From JAPKZH01 sp964537875 (GTDB lineage: Bacteria > Acidobacteriota > Aminicenantia > Aminicenantales > UBA4085): 6,450 nt of DNA. Below, piece by piece: positions 5,830 through 6,450 of the stretch. Within the stretch, counting starts at the first letter, position 1; the number at the start of each line of letters is the position of its first letter. Made by a program: the position numbers and the translations under genes. A model generated the notes under the pieces. That model was not told the DNA's origin. It searched no databases and saw nothing but the letters and a program-made list of their open reading frames with translations. The stretch covers positions 1 to 6,450 of the forward strand of contig CAZIDN010000134.1 in NCBI GenBank assembly GCA_964537875.1, given 5' to 3'.

Positions 5830-6450
5830 TTACTCGATGGCGGGGAGGGTGATTTTCTCCGGCTCAAAGACGACGCAGCGCTCCCCTGCTTCGACTTGGC
5901 CGAGCTCAACGAGGTCATATCCCGCTTTCTTGCCTGTTTTGATGGTTCGGTCGACCTCTTCTTCCGGCACAAAAATGTAGAACCCGATTCCCCAGTTGAA
6001 GGTCGTCAGGCAGTCCTCCAAGCTGACGCCGACCTCGAGCATAAACCGGAAAAGCGGCGGTATTTCATCCACCCATTTTTTGATACGATAGGTGAAAGCC
6101 GTCTTGGCATAGGCGATCTTGGAGATCCCTCCGCCCGTGCCGCCCAGCAGAGAGTGGATCTCGATATTTTTTTCCTGCAGGGCCTCGACGAGCCGGACAT
6201 ACGAGCGGGTGGGGATGAGCGCCTCCTCGCCCAGGGTTTTCCCGTTCGGCAGTTGATGGAGAAACTTGTCTTTTAGCGCTAAGGCCCGCTTGATCACCAG
6301 GGAAATCCCGTTGGCGTGAAGCCCTGATGATGTCGCCCCGATGATGCGGTCTCCGACGGACAGCTTTTCTCCCGTAACCATCCTGTTTCGAGGAACGATA
6401 ATGCCGGTCACACAGCCGGACAAAGAGGGAGCGCTCCGCACCGGCGGCTC
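5830..6450 (-). CDS. purM: PurM, phosphoribosylformylglycinamidine cyclo-ligase, C-terminal part (5' end outside window)
   Basis: PurM (AIR synthetase) closes the imidazole ring of FGAM with ATP to give AIR in cytoplasmic de novo purine synthesis. The frame is open to the right edge and ends at TAA (5830-5832). The visible 206 residues are roughly the last 60% of a protein usually near 340 residues. Family marks are VGDRIIGATSSGLHANGISL (normally GD.lig..SSG.HSNGySL), LIPTRSYV (as in LaPTRiYV), the GGTGGGISKI loop (as in iTGGG), and TFNWGIGFYIFVP (as in TFN.GiGm...p), followed by the AGERCVVFEP C-terminal strand. Together these form the AIRS C-terminal domain. The GTG at 6439-6441 is an internal Val codon. 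The region just before VTGIIVP lacks the common YDLAG wording, so this is a somewhat divergent branch. The paralogues SelD, HypE, ThiL and PurL fit less well because of the TFNxGIG motif. A run of T residues directly follows the stop, without a stem before it. Confidence 0.92.
   Translation of the reverse strand, partial: EPPVRSAPSLSGCVTGIIVPRNRMVTGEKLSVGDRIIGATSSGLHANGISLVIKRALALKDKFLHQLPNGKTLGEEALIPTRSYVRLVEALQEKNIEIHSLLGGTGGGISKIAYAKTAFTYRIKKWVDEIPPLFRFMLEVGVSLEDCLTTFNWGIGFYIFVPEEEVDRTIKTGKKAGYDLVELGQVEAGERCVVFEPEKITLPAIE

Noticed and set aside
5730..5972. Minus-strand 80-residue frame bridging purM and the hydrolase, ending in a plausible-looking peptide (ELQKILGELKERAGKEF)
   Set aside because: Most of it lies out of frame inside purM and its tail overlaps the hydrolase start. 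Only about 30 residues would be free of overlap, and no family is recognisable.
1..6450. A new defence, mobile or biosynthetic system
   Set aside because: Every substantial gene fits a known family, no transposase, integrase, nuclease, toxin or RNA gene was seen, and the neighbours show no shared function.

Overview
The window reads as ordinary chromosomal sequence from a soil, sediment or subsurface bacterium of the Acidobacteriota / Candidatus Aminicenantes type. The main pointer is a very large Ser/Thr kinase that joins a zinc ribbon, a kinase domain, one membrane segment and a TolB-like propeller, lying next to a second PD40-repeat protein. Such kinases are expanded in those phyla. This taxonomic guess comes from protein style alone and is only moderately firm.

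Layout, left to right. At 2-412 (+) is the C-terminal end of a TolB/PD40-type beta-propeller protein, cut by the left edge. At 413-730 is a gene-poor convergent gap with two inverted repeats, the better one a 14-bp-arm hairpin at 479-512. At 731-3550 (-) is the complete 939-residue kinase, with all catalytic motifs intact. At 3551-3754 is its upstream region, with a good sigma-70-like promoter, a ribosome binding site, a 10-bp tandem repeat and a 14-bp perfect palindrome. At 3755-5767 (-) is a complete exported right-handed beta-helix protein that resembles glycoside hydrolase family 120 (beta-xylosidase fold); it starts at TTG. At 5830-6450 (-) is the C-terminal part of PurM (AIR synthetase, purine synthesis), cut by the right edge.

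The three right-hand genes are co-directional. purM and the hydrolase are 62 bp apart with no clear terminator or promoter between them and could share a transcript. The kinase has its own promoter. I see no functional link between purine synthesis, the hydrolase and the kinase. The hydrolase would act on oligosaccharides outside the cytoplasm; the kinase would sit in the inner membrane with the kinase domain inside and the propeller outside. Sampled lines suggest the hydrolase gene is richer in G+C (above 60%) than the kinase gene (about 50%), which may reflect separate origins.

I found no tRNA, rRNA, CRISPR array, insertion sequence or phage gene, and no convincing new multi-gene system. 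The most useful leads are the hydrolase assignment with its two candidate catalytic residues and the structured intergenic DNA on both sides of the kinase.
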